From: Streptomyces graminilatus
GTDB lineage: Bacteria > Actinomycetota > Actinomycetes > Streptomycetales > Streptomycetaceae
Direction: 5' to 3'
Length of the DNA: 64,000 nt
NCBI RefSeq assembly: GCF_001418565.1
Contig: NZ_LIQQ01000027.1
Location: 422-64,421 of the forward strand
The translations under genes and the position numbers were made by a program. How positions within the stretch are numbered: position 1 is the first letter of the stretch; every line of letters begins with the position of its first letter. Shown piece by piece: positions 33,258 to 41,092 of this stretch. The notes under the pieces were generated by a model. That model did not search any database. It was not told the DNA's origin and saw nothing but the letters and a program-made list of their open reading frames with translations.

Positions 33258-34247
33258 ATGCCGATTCCCGCAAGGCCACTAGTTCCGGTAAACGGGGCAT
33301 TCGCACGAAATCCGAGTGTCCCAGTTCCGGAGGACTGGCAGAACACCTATGTGTCGATCAAGGGAGCCAACGGTCAGGGGGAGGAAATCCCCCTGACCGG
33401 CTTCCTGTCCGCCTCGTGGCCGGCCATCATGCTCCAGCCCGGGGCCACCGGCCTCGATATGCCTCCCTTTGAGCTGCACACCGACGACTCCCCGAACCTC
33501 GATGGCTCGATGTTTCGAGGAGCCAGGGCGGCAACCAGGCAGATCCTCTTGCCGCTCTTCGTCTACGGCATCGACCGCAAGACACTGCGCTCGTTCAAGC
33601 GCAAGCTGGCAAATGCACTGAATCCCAAGCTCGGGTACTGCGTGCTGACCTTCGTCGAGTCTGACGGAGTTTCTCGACACCTTCAGTGCTACTACGCAGG
33701 CGGCATGGAGGGTAACGAGTCCGTAGACTCCGCTGGTTTCCGATGGATCTCGTACGGAATCCAGTTGAATGCCGTCGACCCGTGGTTCTACGGGGACAAG
33801 GAATTCTCTGACCGTTGGGCCTTCGGGGCTCCTCAGGCATTCCTCGGCAACCCTTTCTTCCCACTCACGCTCGGACATTCAACCGTCACGGCAGGGACCA
33901 TACAGCTAACCAATCCCGGCGACATCGAAGCCTGGCCGATTTGGACTCTCACCGGCCCTCTGAAGAGTTTCGAGTTCACCGGACCCGACGGTACAAGTTG
34001 GGGAATTCCCGCCCGGCTGAGCGGGGTGGATGCCCTTTTGAGTCATCGGACGCTCACCGTGGACTGCCGCCCCGGATACAAGACCGTAAAGGACGACGAG
34101 GGAACGAATTATTTCTCCCTACTGTCACCCAACCCGTCTCTCTGGTCGGTGCCCCCTGGCAAATCGACCGTTCAAGCCGATCTCGTCGCAGGCAGCGGAA
34201 CGCCGTCCGTATCAGTTTCCCTTATTCCTCGCTACACGAGCTACTGA
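33258..34247 (+). CDS. Distal tail protein (Dit-like)
   Basis: 329 residues following the tape measure, the normal place of Dit. The centre shows R-Q-I-L-L-P-L-F-V-Y-G and F-K-R-K-L-A-N-A-L-N-P as in actinophage Dit/minor tail proteins, with N-P-G-D-I-E-A-W-P near residue 217 in the galectin-like part. Confidence 0.82.
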   Translation: MPIPARPLVPVNGAFARNPSVPVPEDWQNTYVSIKGANGQGEEIPLTGFLSASWPAIMLQPGATGLDMPPFELHTDDSPNLDGSMFRGARAATRQILLPLFVYGIDRKTLRSFKRKLANALNPKLGYCVLTFVESDGVSRHLQCYYAGGMEGNESVDSAGFRWISYGIQLNAVDPWFYGDKEFSDRWAFGAPQAFLGNPFFPLTLGHSTVTAGTIQLTNPGDIEAWPIWTLTGPLKSFEFTGPDGTSWGIPARLSGVDALLSHRTLTVDCRPGYKTVKDDEGTNYFSLLSPNPSLWSVPPGKSTVQADLVAGSGTPSVSVSLIPRYTSY

Positions 34248-34259
34248 CATGAGGTATTC

Positions 34260-35492
34260 ATGGGTTATCGAGTGGAGGTGCGCGACGCTGCACTCAACCG
34301 AATAGGCATCATTGACACCTGGATCTCGATGGACCTGGTGGTCCGCTACTGCCAACAAGGCTCCTGGCAAATCCTGGTCGGGGCGGGAACTCCTCAGGCC
34401 AACCTTCTCCAGAAGGGCGGCGGAGTCGCAATCTATCAGGATGGCGTCGACCTTCCGATTCTCACGGGACAGATCGAGTCATTTCAGCATTACTGGACCA
34501 ACAGCCAACACACCTCTCTGGGGTCGCTGTATTTCGGAGGGAAGTGTGACAACAAGCTGGCTTACAACAAGCTGGCCTTCCCGGACCCGACGAAGGCCGC
34601 CACACAACAGTGGCAGGCAGACGACAGCGGCCGGAAAGTCTCCGGGCCGGCGGGCCACCTGATCTGGTCCGAGCTGGACCAGGCGATGGGCTCTGGCGCC
34701 CTCCCCAACCGCCAGGTGGCCGGCGTAGTGATCGGCGACGACGCAGCGTTCGGACAGTCCGTCTCGGACAACCTCCAGTGGGACGTCATCGGCACGAAGA
34801 TCGAGAGCTGGATCGACACCTCGACGACCGGTTACCGGTTCCTGTACGACCCCGACGCACAGGCCATCAACCTCCACATCTTCACTCCGCGGAACCTCTC
34901 CAAGGGCGTCCGCTTCAGCCGCGACCTGGGCAACCTCCGTGAATTCACATGGTCCTTGACCGCTCCGACCGTCACACGAGTCGTCGTCGCGTGTCAGGGC
35001 GCCGGTAAGAACCGCTACCTGTACCAGCAGATCGACACCGACTCTGAGGCCGAGTGGGGCCTTCAGATCGAACAGTTCCTCGACCGGCGGGACCTGCCCA
35101 TCAAGGCGGACCCGACGACGGGCCTGCCCGTGAAGGCCGACCTCTCGGTGACGGACGAGGACTTCGCGACGGCCAAGCAAGCCGTTCTCGATGCCGCCAC
35201 GGAGGCCCTGAACACCGGCGCCAAGAACGGGAACTTCCAGCTCTATCCGATCGACACCCCCCTTATCCAATTCGGCCGGGACTATTTCGTCGGCGACATC
35301 GTCACCGTCTCCATTGACGGAGTCGAGTACACGGACATCGTGCGCGAGGTCTCCATCACCGTGGATCAGGGCGGACAAACAGAGACTGTGTCTCCATCCA
35401 TCGGCGAGCAAGGATCGGGTAACCCACTAAACCTTTACAAGACGGTTTTTGAAATGCGCGAAAAGCTGCGCAAGCTAGAGGCGAGGATGTAA
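34260..35492 (+). CDS. Gp37-like minor tail / tail-hub protein
   Basis: 410 residues. The start Y-R-V-E-V-R-D-A-A-L-N-R-I-G and the L-T-G-Q-I-E-S-F-Q segment match the 'Siphovirus ReqiPepy6 Gp37-like' family, a baseplate-hub protein of actinophages. Its stop overlaps the next ATG. Confidence 0.82.
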   Translation: MGYRVEVRDAALNRIGIIDTWISMDLVVRYCQQGSWQILVGAGTPQANLLQKGGGVAIYQDGVDLPILTGQIESFQHYWTNSQHTSLGSLYFGGKCDNKLAYNKLAFPDPTKAATQQWQADDSGRKVSGPAGHLIWSELDQAMGSGALPNRQVAGVVIGDDAAFGQSVSDNLQWDVIGTKIESWIDTSTTGYRFLYDPDAQAINLHIFTPRNLSKGVRFSRDLGNLREFTWSLTAPTVTRVVVACQGAGKNRYLYQQIDTDSEAEWGLQIEQFLDRRDLPIKADPTTGLPVKADLSVTDEDFATAKQAVLDAATEALNTGAKNGNFQLYPIDTPLIQFGRDYFVGDIVTVSIDGVEYTDIVREVSITVDQGGQTETVSPSIGEQGSGNPLNLYKTVFEMREKLRKLEARM

Positions 35493-36571
35493 TGAGCAAC
35501 GAAATCAGTTACCCATTTACCGCCGATAGCGCTGGTGGCGGATCTCAGATGGTGACTCAGGCACAGTGGCAATACATGTCACGACAGTTCGCCAAGGACC
35601 GGGTTGACTACCGGCTTTCCGCTGCGAGCCTCGTCGCGTCAGATCTTCCTTTCTATGCCCAGGTAGTCAACGGCACCACGGTTTCCATTGCCCCCGGTAG
35701 GGCCTTGGTAGGCGGATTCTATTATCAGCTCACTGCCACGAACACGGTTACTATCGCGGGGAATACAGGCGCCCTCCCACGAATCGACCTGATCGTCCTC
35801 CGTGCCAACCTGACCGCCGGCGCTGTCAACCTGGCCGTCGTCCAGGGCCAGGCCGCGGCTTCACCAAAGGTTCCGGTGCTCACCAAGACCTATGGCGCCA
35901 CGTGGGAGATGCCTCTACACCAGGTGAGCGTTCCCGCTAACAGCGGTGCCATGGGCGTCATCAACGTCATGCCCTTCGACACGGCCGAGCATGTAGCAGT
36001 TCCATGGAACGTCACCGCAGCATCAGCCCTGCAATCAGTCGGCACGTTCGTGTACGACATGGACAACAATACGTCCGACACCCAGACCGAGTATTTCGTT
36101 GGGCGTGACGCCCTCGCAGTCACACGGGACCTGGGCCAGGGGCGCACCTATACCCCGTCTCTGGTCAACGTCAATGACGGCCTACCGTCCGCGAACAGGA
36201 CAGGGCGTTGGCGTTGGATTGCCCCTGGCGTCGTCTATTTCTCCCTCTCCATAGTCAACGACTACGAGGACCGGGGGATCGTACGCATAGGCTCGGGGGC
36301 TATTGGCATATCACTGCCACAGCCAGCCGCTAGCGCTACCGGGCAGTTTCTCGGTGGATGGATTTCGAATCCGCAAAGAGGCGGAAACATGCCCAACACC
36401 ATCGATATCAGCGCGCACATCAACAAGAGCAGCACTGCTCAGACGGTTGCGTGGCTCTACTACCCCAGCACTTCAAATCTCGCTGAGGGCCAGGACTGGC
36501 TACCCGCAATCCCGCTCAGATCGACCGTGACGATTTCCGGAGTGTACGAGACGAACACCTTCGGCAACTAA
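35492..36571 (+). CDS. Minor tail / baseplate protein
   Basis: 359 residues, beginning with a P-F-x-A-D-S-A-G-G-G pattern common in upper baseplate proteins of Streptomyces phages. Mostly beta-rich (V-N-G-T-T-V-S-I-A-P-G-R-A-L-V-G-G-F-Y). Located between hub and tail fibre, so probably part of the baseplate. Confidence 0.7.
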   Translation: MSNEISYPFTADSAGGGSQMVTQAQWQYMSRQFAKDRVDYRLSAASLVASDLPFYAQVVNGTTVSIAPGRALVGGFYYQLTATNTVTIAGNTGALPRIDLIVLRANLTAGAVNLAVVQGQAAASPKVPVLTKTYGATWEMPLHQVSVPANSGAMGVINVMPFDTAEHVAVPWNVTAASALQSVGTFVYDMDNNTSDTQTEYFVGRDALAVTRDLGQGRTYTPSLVNVNDGLPSANRTGRWRWIAPGVVYFSLSIVNDYEDRGIVRIGSGAIGISLPQPAASATGQFLGGWISNPQRGGNMPNTIDISAHINKSSTAQTVAWLYYPSTSNLAEGQDWLPAIPLRSTVTISGVYETNTFGN

Positions 36572-36586
36572 ATAGGAGGGTGCCTC

Positions 36587-38113
36587 ATGGCACGACAACT
36601 GTTCGGCGGAACAGCGGACAGCGTGGCCGAAGACGCAACCGGCGCCCGAGTAGCCAACGCCATAGGAACCGTCTGGAACGGACCCAGCGCAGGGGCCACC
36701 CGACTCGCTGACCTCACCGACGAGAGCGGCGCCCCGATCGACCACCTCACGGCAGATAGCAACGGCTACGTCGCAGCCTTCTACGGCCCGGACGGGTACG
36801 CGCGAGTGTGGGTGGACTTCGGGGCCGGGAAGGTGGCCCTGGTCTCCGTCACGGTCGGAGAGCGGTTCGACTCCCATCTCACCGCTGTTGACCCCCATGG
36901 GGACCGCAGCTATGTGGACTCCAACTTCGTCAAGACCAGCGATGCCGGGTGGGTGACCGAAGCGAACGCAGTGGTATCGCGTCAGAAGGGCATCCATGTC
37001 CCGCCTTCCTGGGGCGAGTTCTGGCGTCCGAAGCGCGCCGCCGCAAAGCTCGCAAGCGGCAAGGCAACCGTCGCCGTTGTTGGAGGCTCCGCGGCTGCTG
37101 GCTTCAACGCGTCCAACCTGCGCACGAAGAGCTGGCCGGGGGCCCTTGCCACCAACCTTCAGACCGTCTTCGGCGACGGCGGATCAGGCTTCTACAGCGC
37201 ACTCGTCAGCTCTCAGGGCATCGGCGGCTCAGACTCCGCCGCAATCACACAGTGGACCACTTCGGGCGGCCTCGTCACCCAGACCGGTACATGGACCATC
37301 GGCGGGTACCCGGCCGGACCCGGCTGGGGCTACCTCTACAGCTCGACCAACGGCAGCACGTTGACCTTCACCGTGCGAGGCTCCTCGGTCACGATCTACA
37401 CCCTCGGAGCTGACGGGGCGCACTCCCCCTGGACCTACAGCATCGACGGGGCTACGGCTGTCGCCGTCACCGACACCGCGACCACCGGTCTGGCCGTACT
37501 CACAAAGACCATCACCGGCCTGTCCACTGGCACCCACACGGTCAAGCTCACTCACACCGGTACGTCGTCTCAGTACCTCTCAGTCTGCGGAGTCACTGCC
37601 GAGAACGCGACCGGTGTCGTGGTCAACAACTTCGGCAAGCGCAATGCCAGCGCAGCCCAGTACGTCACGCCGATGAAGCTCGGCTGGAGCGGTGGCCCCA
37701 ACTACCCGGCCGACGTAGTCATTTACCAGGTCAGTACGGACGACATCGTGAATGGCACCTCAGCTGACGCATGGGCGACCAGCGTGCGCCAGCACCTCTC
37801 ATACATCCGTGACGGGGGTTCCGCCGTAGGCAACACGGACCTCGTCATCGTCCTGCCGCACATCGGCCAGGCCGACTTCTCGAACCAGCGCTACCAGGAC
37901 TACGTGGATCGCGCTCACGGTCTGGCGACCACCTTCGAAGCCGCCCTCATCGACCTGTGGGGCATAGGCCGAAATTCCTGGAACTACTGGAACTCACTGG
38001 GATATTGGTCAAACCCGGCGTCTCCCGGCGCCGCTGGCACTGACGCCGTCTTCATGTCGGACGCCGGCCACTCCTATGTCGCGGGAGTAATCAATTCGCT
38101 CCTCGCGAGCTGA
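36587..38113 (+). CDS. Tail fibre with SGNH/GDSL hydrolase domain
   Basis: 508 residues. The first ~125 are a tail-attachment part (A-D-S-N-G-Y-V-A-A-F-Y-G-P-D-G). Residues about 160-508 form an SGNH hydrolase: V-A-V-V-G-G-S-A-A-A-G (block I Ser in G-G-S), an inserted beta domain around 230-345, Y-Q-V-S-T-D-D-I (block III position), and M-S-D-A-G-H near residue 490 (the catalytic D-x-x-H). It likely deacylates or de-acetylates a cell-surface glycopolymer at adsorption; the substrate is unknown. Confidence 0.78.
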   Translation: MARQLFGGTADSVAEDATGARVANAIGTVWNGPSAGATRLADLTDESGAPIDHLTADSNGYVAAFYGPDGYARVWVDFGAGKVALVSVTVGERFDSHLTAVDPHGDRSYVDSNFVKTSDAGWVTEANAVVSRQKGIHVPPSWGEFWRPKRAAAKLASGKATVAVVGGSAAAGFNASNLRTKSWPGALATNLQTVFGDGGSGFYSALVSSQGIGGSDSAAITQWTTSGGLVTQTGTWTIGGYPAGPGWGYLYSSTNGSTLTFTVRGSSVTIYTLGADGAHSPWTYSIDGATAVAVTDTATTGLAVLTKTITGLSTGTHTVKLTHTGTSSQYLSVCGVTAENATGVVVNNFGKRNASAAQYVTPMKLGWSGGPNYPADVVIYQVSTDDIVNGTSADAWATSVRQHLSYIRDGGSAVGNTDLVIVLPHIGQADFSNQRYQDYVDRAHGLATTFEAALIDLWGIGRNSWNYWNSLGYWSNPASPGAAGTDAVFMSDAGHSYVAGVINSLLAS

Positions 38114-38126
38114 CTAAGGAGGATCA

Positions 38127-39107
38127 ATGGGAAACCCCCAGATGCCGCAGGTAATCGCTGTGGCCAAGTCACAGGTTGGGTACCGCGAGGGCTACGCCGA
38201 AGGCGGCTGGACCAACATCACGAAGTACGCGGCTGAAGTGCCCGGCCTCAGCTGGGCTCAAGGTCAGAGCTGGTGCGCCGTGTTCACGAGCTGGGTAGCG
38301 ATGCGAGCCGGCGTTCCGTCCCTCTTCCCTCGTACCGCTGACTGCTCGGCCGCAGTCACCTGGTTCTCCAGCGCAAGCCGCTGGAGCTGGTACCCCGCCG
38401 TAGGCGCTCAGGTCATGTACGGAACTTCCGGACAGGACCACACGGGAATCGTCTATGCCTACGACGCCACTTACATTTGGACGATCGAGGCAAATACGAA
38501 TGACAACGGGTCGAGCGAGGGTGACGGAGTCTATTTCCGCAAGCGCAAGCGCTCCGATGCGAATGTCTACGGGTACGGACTCCCTTCCTACTCGGAAGGC
38601 GTCACCACGGCAGACCCGGCCAAGAACGGCGTCAGCGGCTACACCTACGCCGTGAGCAGCCTCGGCCCTGGCCCGGCCTCGCTCCAGCCGGGCGGCCTGA
38701 TGACGAACAACCTCGTCGCCGACACACTCTCGGTCGACGGCACGGCCAACGCCGGCCGCGTGTTCATCCAGCAGAACGACACGTCGACCGTGGGCCTGGA
38801 GGTCGTCTCCGCATCCTCCTCTGCCACCAGTCTGGCCCTGTTCAAGGACGCCAACGGCAATGTGGTCTTCGAGATCACGGGAGCCGGAAACCCTGTCTCC
38901 CGCGCGACCCACTACTTCCCCGCCGCGCTCCAGCTCGGTGCGACCGCCGCGGACCTCGGGGGCTCCGCTGGCGCGGTCCTTTCGATGAAGAACGCGACCA
39001 CCGCCCCCACCACCAACCCGACCGGCGGAGGAATCCTCTTCGCCTCTGGCGGCGCCCTCAAGTGGCGAGGCAGCAGCGGGACGGTAACCACCATCGCACC
39101 TGCGTAA
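38127..39107 (+). CDS. Tail-associated CHAP peptidase with C-terminal fibre part
   Basis: 326 residues. Residues 1-160 are a CHAP/NlpC-like amidase with Cys50 in Q-S-W-C-A-V-F and His in Q-D-H-T-G-I-V-Y. Residues about 185-326 are a repetitive beta region ending G-A-L-K-W-R-G-S-S-G-T-V, the type found at the ends of phage tail proteins. The CHAP half is clearly paralogous to the lysin at 39446. It probably acts in DNA entry or as a virion enzyme. Confidence 0.75.
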   Translation: MGNPQMPQVIAVAKSQVGYREGYAEGGWTNITKYAAEVPGLSWAQGQSWCAVFTSWVAMRAGVPSLFPRTADCSAAVTWFSSASRWSWYPAVGAQVMYGTSGQDHTGIVYAYDATYIWTIEANTNDNGSSEGDGVYFRKRKRSDANVYGYGLPSYSEGVTTADPAKNGVSGYTYAVSSLGPGPASLQPGGLMTNNLVADTLSVDGTANAGRVFIQQNDTSTVGLEVVSASSSATSLALFKDANGNVVFEITGAGNPVSRATHYFPAALQLGATAADLGGSAGAVLSMKNATTAPTTNPTGGGILFASGGALKWRGSSGTVTTIAPA

Positions 39108-39116
39108 GGAGGACCC

Positions 39117-39380
39117 ATGGATGTTCAGGCCCTCATGGCTTACGCGGGGATGGCCGCTACTGCCATAGCCGCCGTTGTGATGACGAAGGCCGCATGGCGG
39201 ATCAATACCGCGAAGGTCTGGAAAGAGGAAGCCGAAGCCCAGAAGGCTCGCGCTGACCGCCTTTCGGAAGACCTGACTGAGATCAAGGAACGGCTGACTC
39301 GGATTGAGGACGAGAACAAGCGGCTTGTGGAGCTGCTGACTGCACTCGATCCCGAGAGAGTTGCCGCACTCCGTATCTGA
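39117..39380 (+). CDS. Membrane-anchored coiled-coil protein (holin-like or spanin-like)
   Basis: 87 residues: one hydrophobic helix near residues 5-22 (A-L-M-A-Y-A-G-M-A-A-T-A-I-A-A-V-V), then a long charged coiled coil (E-E-A-E-A-Q-K-A-R-A-D-R-L-S-E-D-L). Located in the lysis cassette between two CHAP genes. The layout recalls bacteriophage XhlA/Rz-like helpers. A ribosome-binding site AAGGAGG precedes the ATG. Confidence 0.65.
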   Translation: MDVQALMAYAGMAATAIAAVVMTKAAWRINTAKVWKEEAEAQKARADRLSEDLTEIKERLTRIEDENKRLVELLTALDPERVAALRI

Positions 39381-39445
39381 CAAACACTTCCTCGGAGGCC
39401 GGGTTTCTCCCCGGCCTCCTTTTTCATGCCCTGAAGGGGGTCATC

Positions 39446-40282
39446 ATGAGTGGTGCCGCAGAACTGATTCGCATAGCAAAGGCAGAAGTTGGCTACAAGG
39501 AAGGCTTCGCCAACGGCCACTGGGACAACACGGAGAAGTACGCCGGGCAGGTGCCCGGCATGGCATGGGTGAGCGCCGGCCACTACCCATGGTGCGCACT
39601 CTTCGTCTCCTGGGCGGCCCTGAAGTCTGGGAACAACGACCTCTTCCCGCGTACCGCGTCCTGCGCCTACGCGCTCGACTGGTTCCGAAAGAAGGGCCGG
39701 TTCAGCGAGTACCCGGCGATCGGCGCCCAGGTGCTCTTCGGCCCGAACGGCGGGACCCACACCGGCATCGTCTATGCCTATGACTCGACCTACGTCTACA
39801 CCGTCGAGGGGAACACCAACACCAGCGGTTCCCCGGAGGGCAACGGGGTCTACCTCCGCAAGCGTGCTCGCCGAGACGCGAGCACCTACGGCTACGGCCT
39901 GCCGAAGTTCCCCGAGGGCGTGACCACTGCGGACCCTGCTCTCAAGGGCAAGTCCGGCTTCACGTACGCCGCAAAGGCTGACGGCCCTGCGGCCAAGCAC
40001 GCGGCCCCGAAGGCGGGCCTGAAGAAGGTCATCGTGAAGTCCGGCATGACGCTTTCCTCGATCGCCCTGGCTGCGGGCGTCACCCTCGCGTCCCTGCTGA
40101 CGGCCAACCCGAGCCTCAAGAACCCGGACAAGATCCAGCCCGGCCAGACCATCACTGTGCCGGCGAAGCCGTCGCCGACCGCGACGAAGAAGCCTGCGAG
40201 CAAGCCCAGCGCGAAGCCGACCAAGTCGGCGACCGCCAAGGCGACTCCGAAGGCAACCAGCACCAAGCCCTCTTGCAAGTGA
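39446..40282 (+). CDS. Endolysin: CHAP domain plus LysM
   Basis: 278 residues. CHAP domain in residues 1-165 with Cys50 (Y-P-W-C-A-L-F) and His in T-H-T-G-I-V-Y. A LysM cell-wall-binding domain is at about 192-238 (S-G-M-T-L-S-S-I-A-L-A-A-G-V, then I-Q-P-G-Q-T-I-T-V-P). The tail is Lys/Pro/Ser/Thr-rich. ATG 39446 follows AAGGGGG. Sits directly before the holin, completing the lysis cassette. Confidence 0.9.
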   Translation: MSGAAELIRIAKAEVGYKEGFANGHWDNTEKYAGQVPGMAWVSAGHYPWCALFVSWAALKSGNNDLFPRTASCAYALDWFRKKGRFSEYPAIGAQVLFGPNGGTHTGIVYAYDSTYVYTVEGNTNTSGSPEGNGVYLRKRARRDASTYGYGLPKFPEGVTTADPALKGKSGFTYAAKADGPAAKHAAPKAGLKKVIVKSGMTLSSIALAAGVTLASLLTANPSLKNPDKIQPGQTITVPAKPSPTATKKPASKPSAKPTKSATAKATPKATSTKPSCK

Positions 40283-40301
40283 CCCCCGCTTAGGAGCCTC
40301 T

Positions 40302-40610
40302 ATGAAGGAATTCATTGCCCGGCACGCTGTCCGCCTGATCGGTCTGCTCGGCTCGATCACGCCCGTCCTGGTCGCTCGATACCCCGGCGTTCCGTGGGAA
40401 GCCCTGGTGGGTGTCGGAGCCGCGTTCCTCGGCCTCGGTGAGGTCGCTCAGCGCAAGCACGACACCAAGACTGCCGCCGCGTGGGCCCTGGCCGAGGCCG
40501 GTCAGTACGCGCTTCGCGAGATCGAGCGTCTCCAGAACAAGGCCGCTGCGGAGGACGAGTTCGCTGCGACTTCGCACGAGCCCGCTGCCCATCCGCCCTA
40601 CACGGCCTGA
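40302..40610 (+). CDS. Holin
   Basis: 102 residues with two hydrophobic segments (V-R-L-I-G-L-L-G-S-I-T-P-V-L-V and A-L-V-G-V-G-A-A-F-L-G-L) followed by a charged cytoplasmic tail. Last gene of the rightward late block, right after the endolysin; AGGAG before the ATG. Confidence 0.8.
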   Translation: MKEFIARHAVRLIGLLGSITPVLVARYPGVPWEALVGVGAAFLGLGEVAQRKHDTKTAAAWALAEAGQYALREIERLQNKAAAEDEFAATSHEPAAHPPYTA

Positions 40611-40660
40611 CGGCCCAAGAGCTGAGGTAGAGGGGTCTACCTCGGGTGAGAGATGAACTG

Positions 40661-40689
40661 CCCCCCAGCCTTCGGGCTGGGGGGCTTTT
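40661..40689 (+). terminator. Late operon terminator
   Basis: CCCCCCAGCC-TTCG-GGCTGGGGGG followed by CTTTTC. A stable UUCG tetraloop hairpin that ends rightward late transcription after the holin. Confidence 0.9.
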
Positions 40690-40713
40690 CTGCGTTCCGG
40701 CTATGATGTAGCT

Positions 40714-40750
40714 GCACGGCCCTGGATACTTTGGCGTTCCAGGGCCGTGC
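40714..40750 (-). repeat. ACTTTGGC-loop hairpin, copy D
   Basis: A 13-bp stem (40714-40726 with 40738-40750, GCACGGCCCTGGA type) closes an 11-base loop TACTTTGGCGT. It lies 12 bases past the stop of the small leftward gene. No U-tract follows on either strand. One of four hairpins with the same loop core and different stems. Confidence 0.75.
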
Positions 40751-40762
40751 GGCCGTTCGTGA

Positions 40763-40981
40763 TCAGAACCGGGTCAGCACCCCATCGACGTACCCGAGGG
40801 GCACCACATCAGTGTGAGGCTCTCGCGTGTCAGGGTCATCAATCCGGTAGTGATGTCTGCCATGCTGGTCCTCAATCAGGACCAGGGGATCAGCTCCGCA
40901 CCGACGGCACCGGAAAAAAGCGAACTCAGCCTGACTCGCCGACGGGCTTATATCGCTCGGGCTTTTGAGAACTGCTGCCAC
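40763..40981 (-). CDS. Small protein with Cys motif at the end of the right arm
   Basis: 72 residues from the GTG at 40981, with GGGAGGAG just upstream. Contains F-F-R-C-R-R-C-G-A-D-P and then H-G-R-H-H-Y, a possible zinc site. It lies beyond the operon terminator at 41043, so it needs its own promoter. Unknown function. Confidence 0.55.
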   Translation of the reverse strand: MAAVLKSPSDISPSASQAEFAFFRCRRCGADPLVLIEDQHGRHHYRIDDPDTREPHTDVVPLGYVDGVLTRF

Positions 40982-41035
40982 AGGGCTCCTCCCAACCTTG
41001 GGTTTTACTGAGATTCTGCCACTTGTAGGCCAGAT

Positions 41036-41061
41036 AAGAAAAGCGCCCTTGCACGGGGCGC
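41036..41061 (-). terminator. Terminator of the 41-44 kb leftward unit
   Basis: GCGCCC (41043-41048) pairs with GGGCGC (41056-41061). On the leftward strand it runs into TTTTCTT. Located 32 bases past the stop of the 602-residue protein. Confidence 0.75.
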
Positions 41062-41092
41062 ACTCTTCTCTGCTGAGGCATATCGGATGGAT

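Noticed and set aside
40714-40750. Copy D hairpin as an ordinary terminator
   Set aside because: No U-tract on either strand, a regular UUCG-loop terminator already stands 25 bases away, and its loop is shared with three other hairpins.
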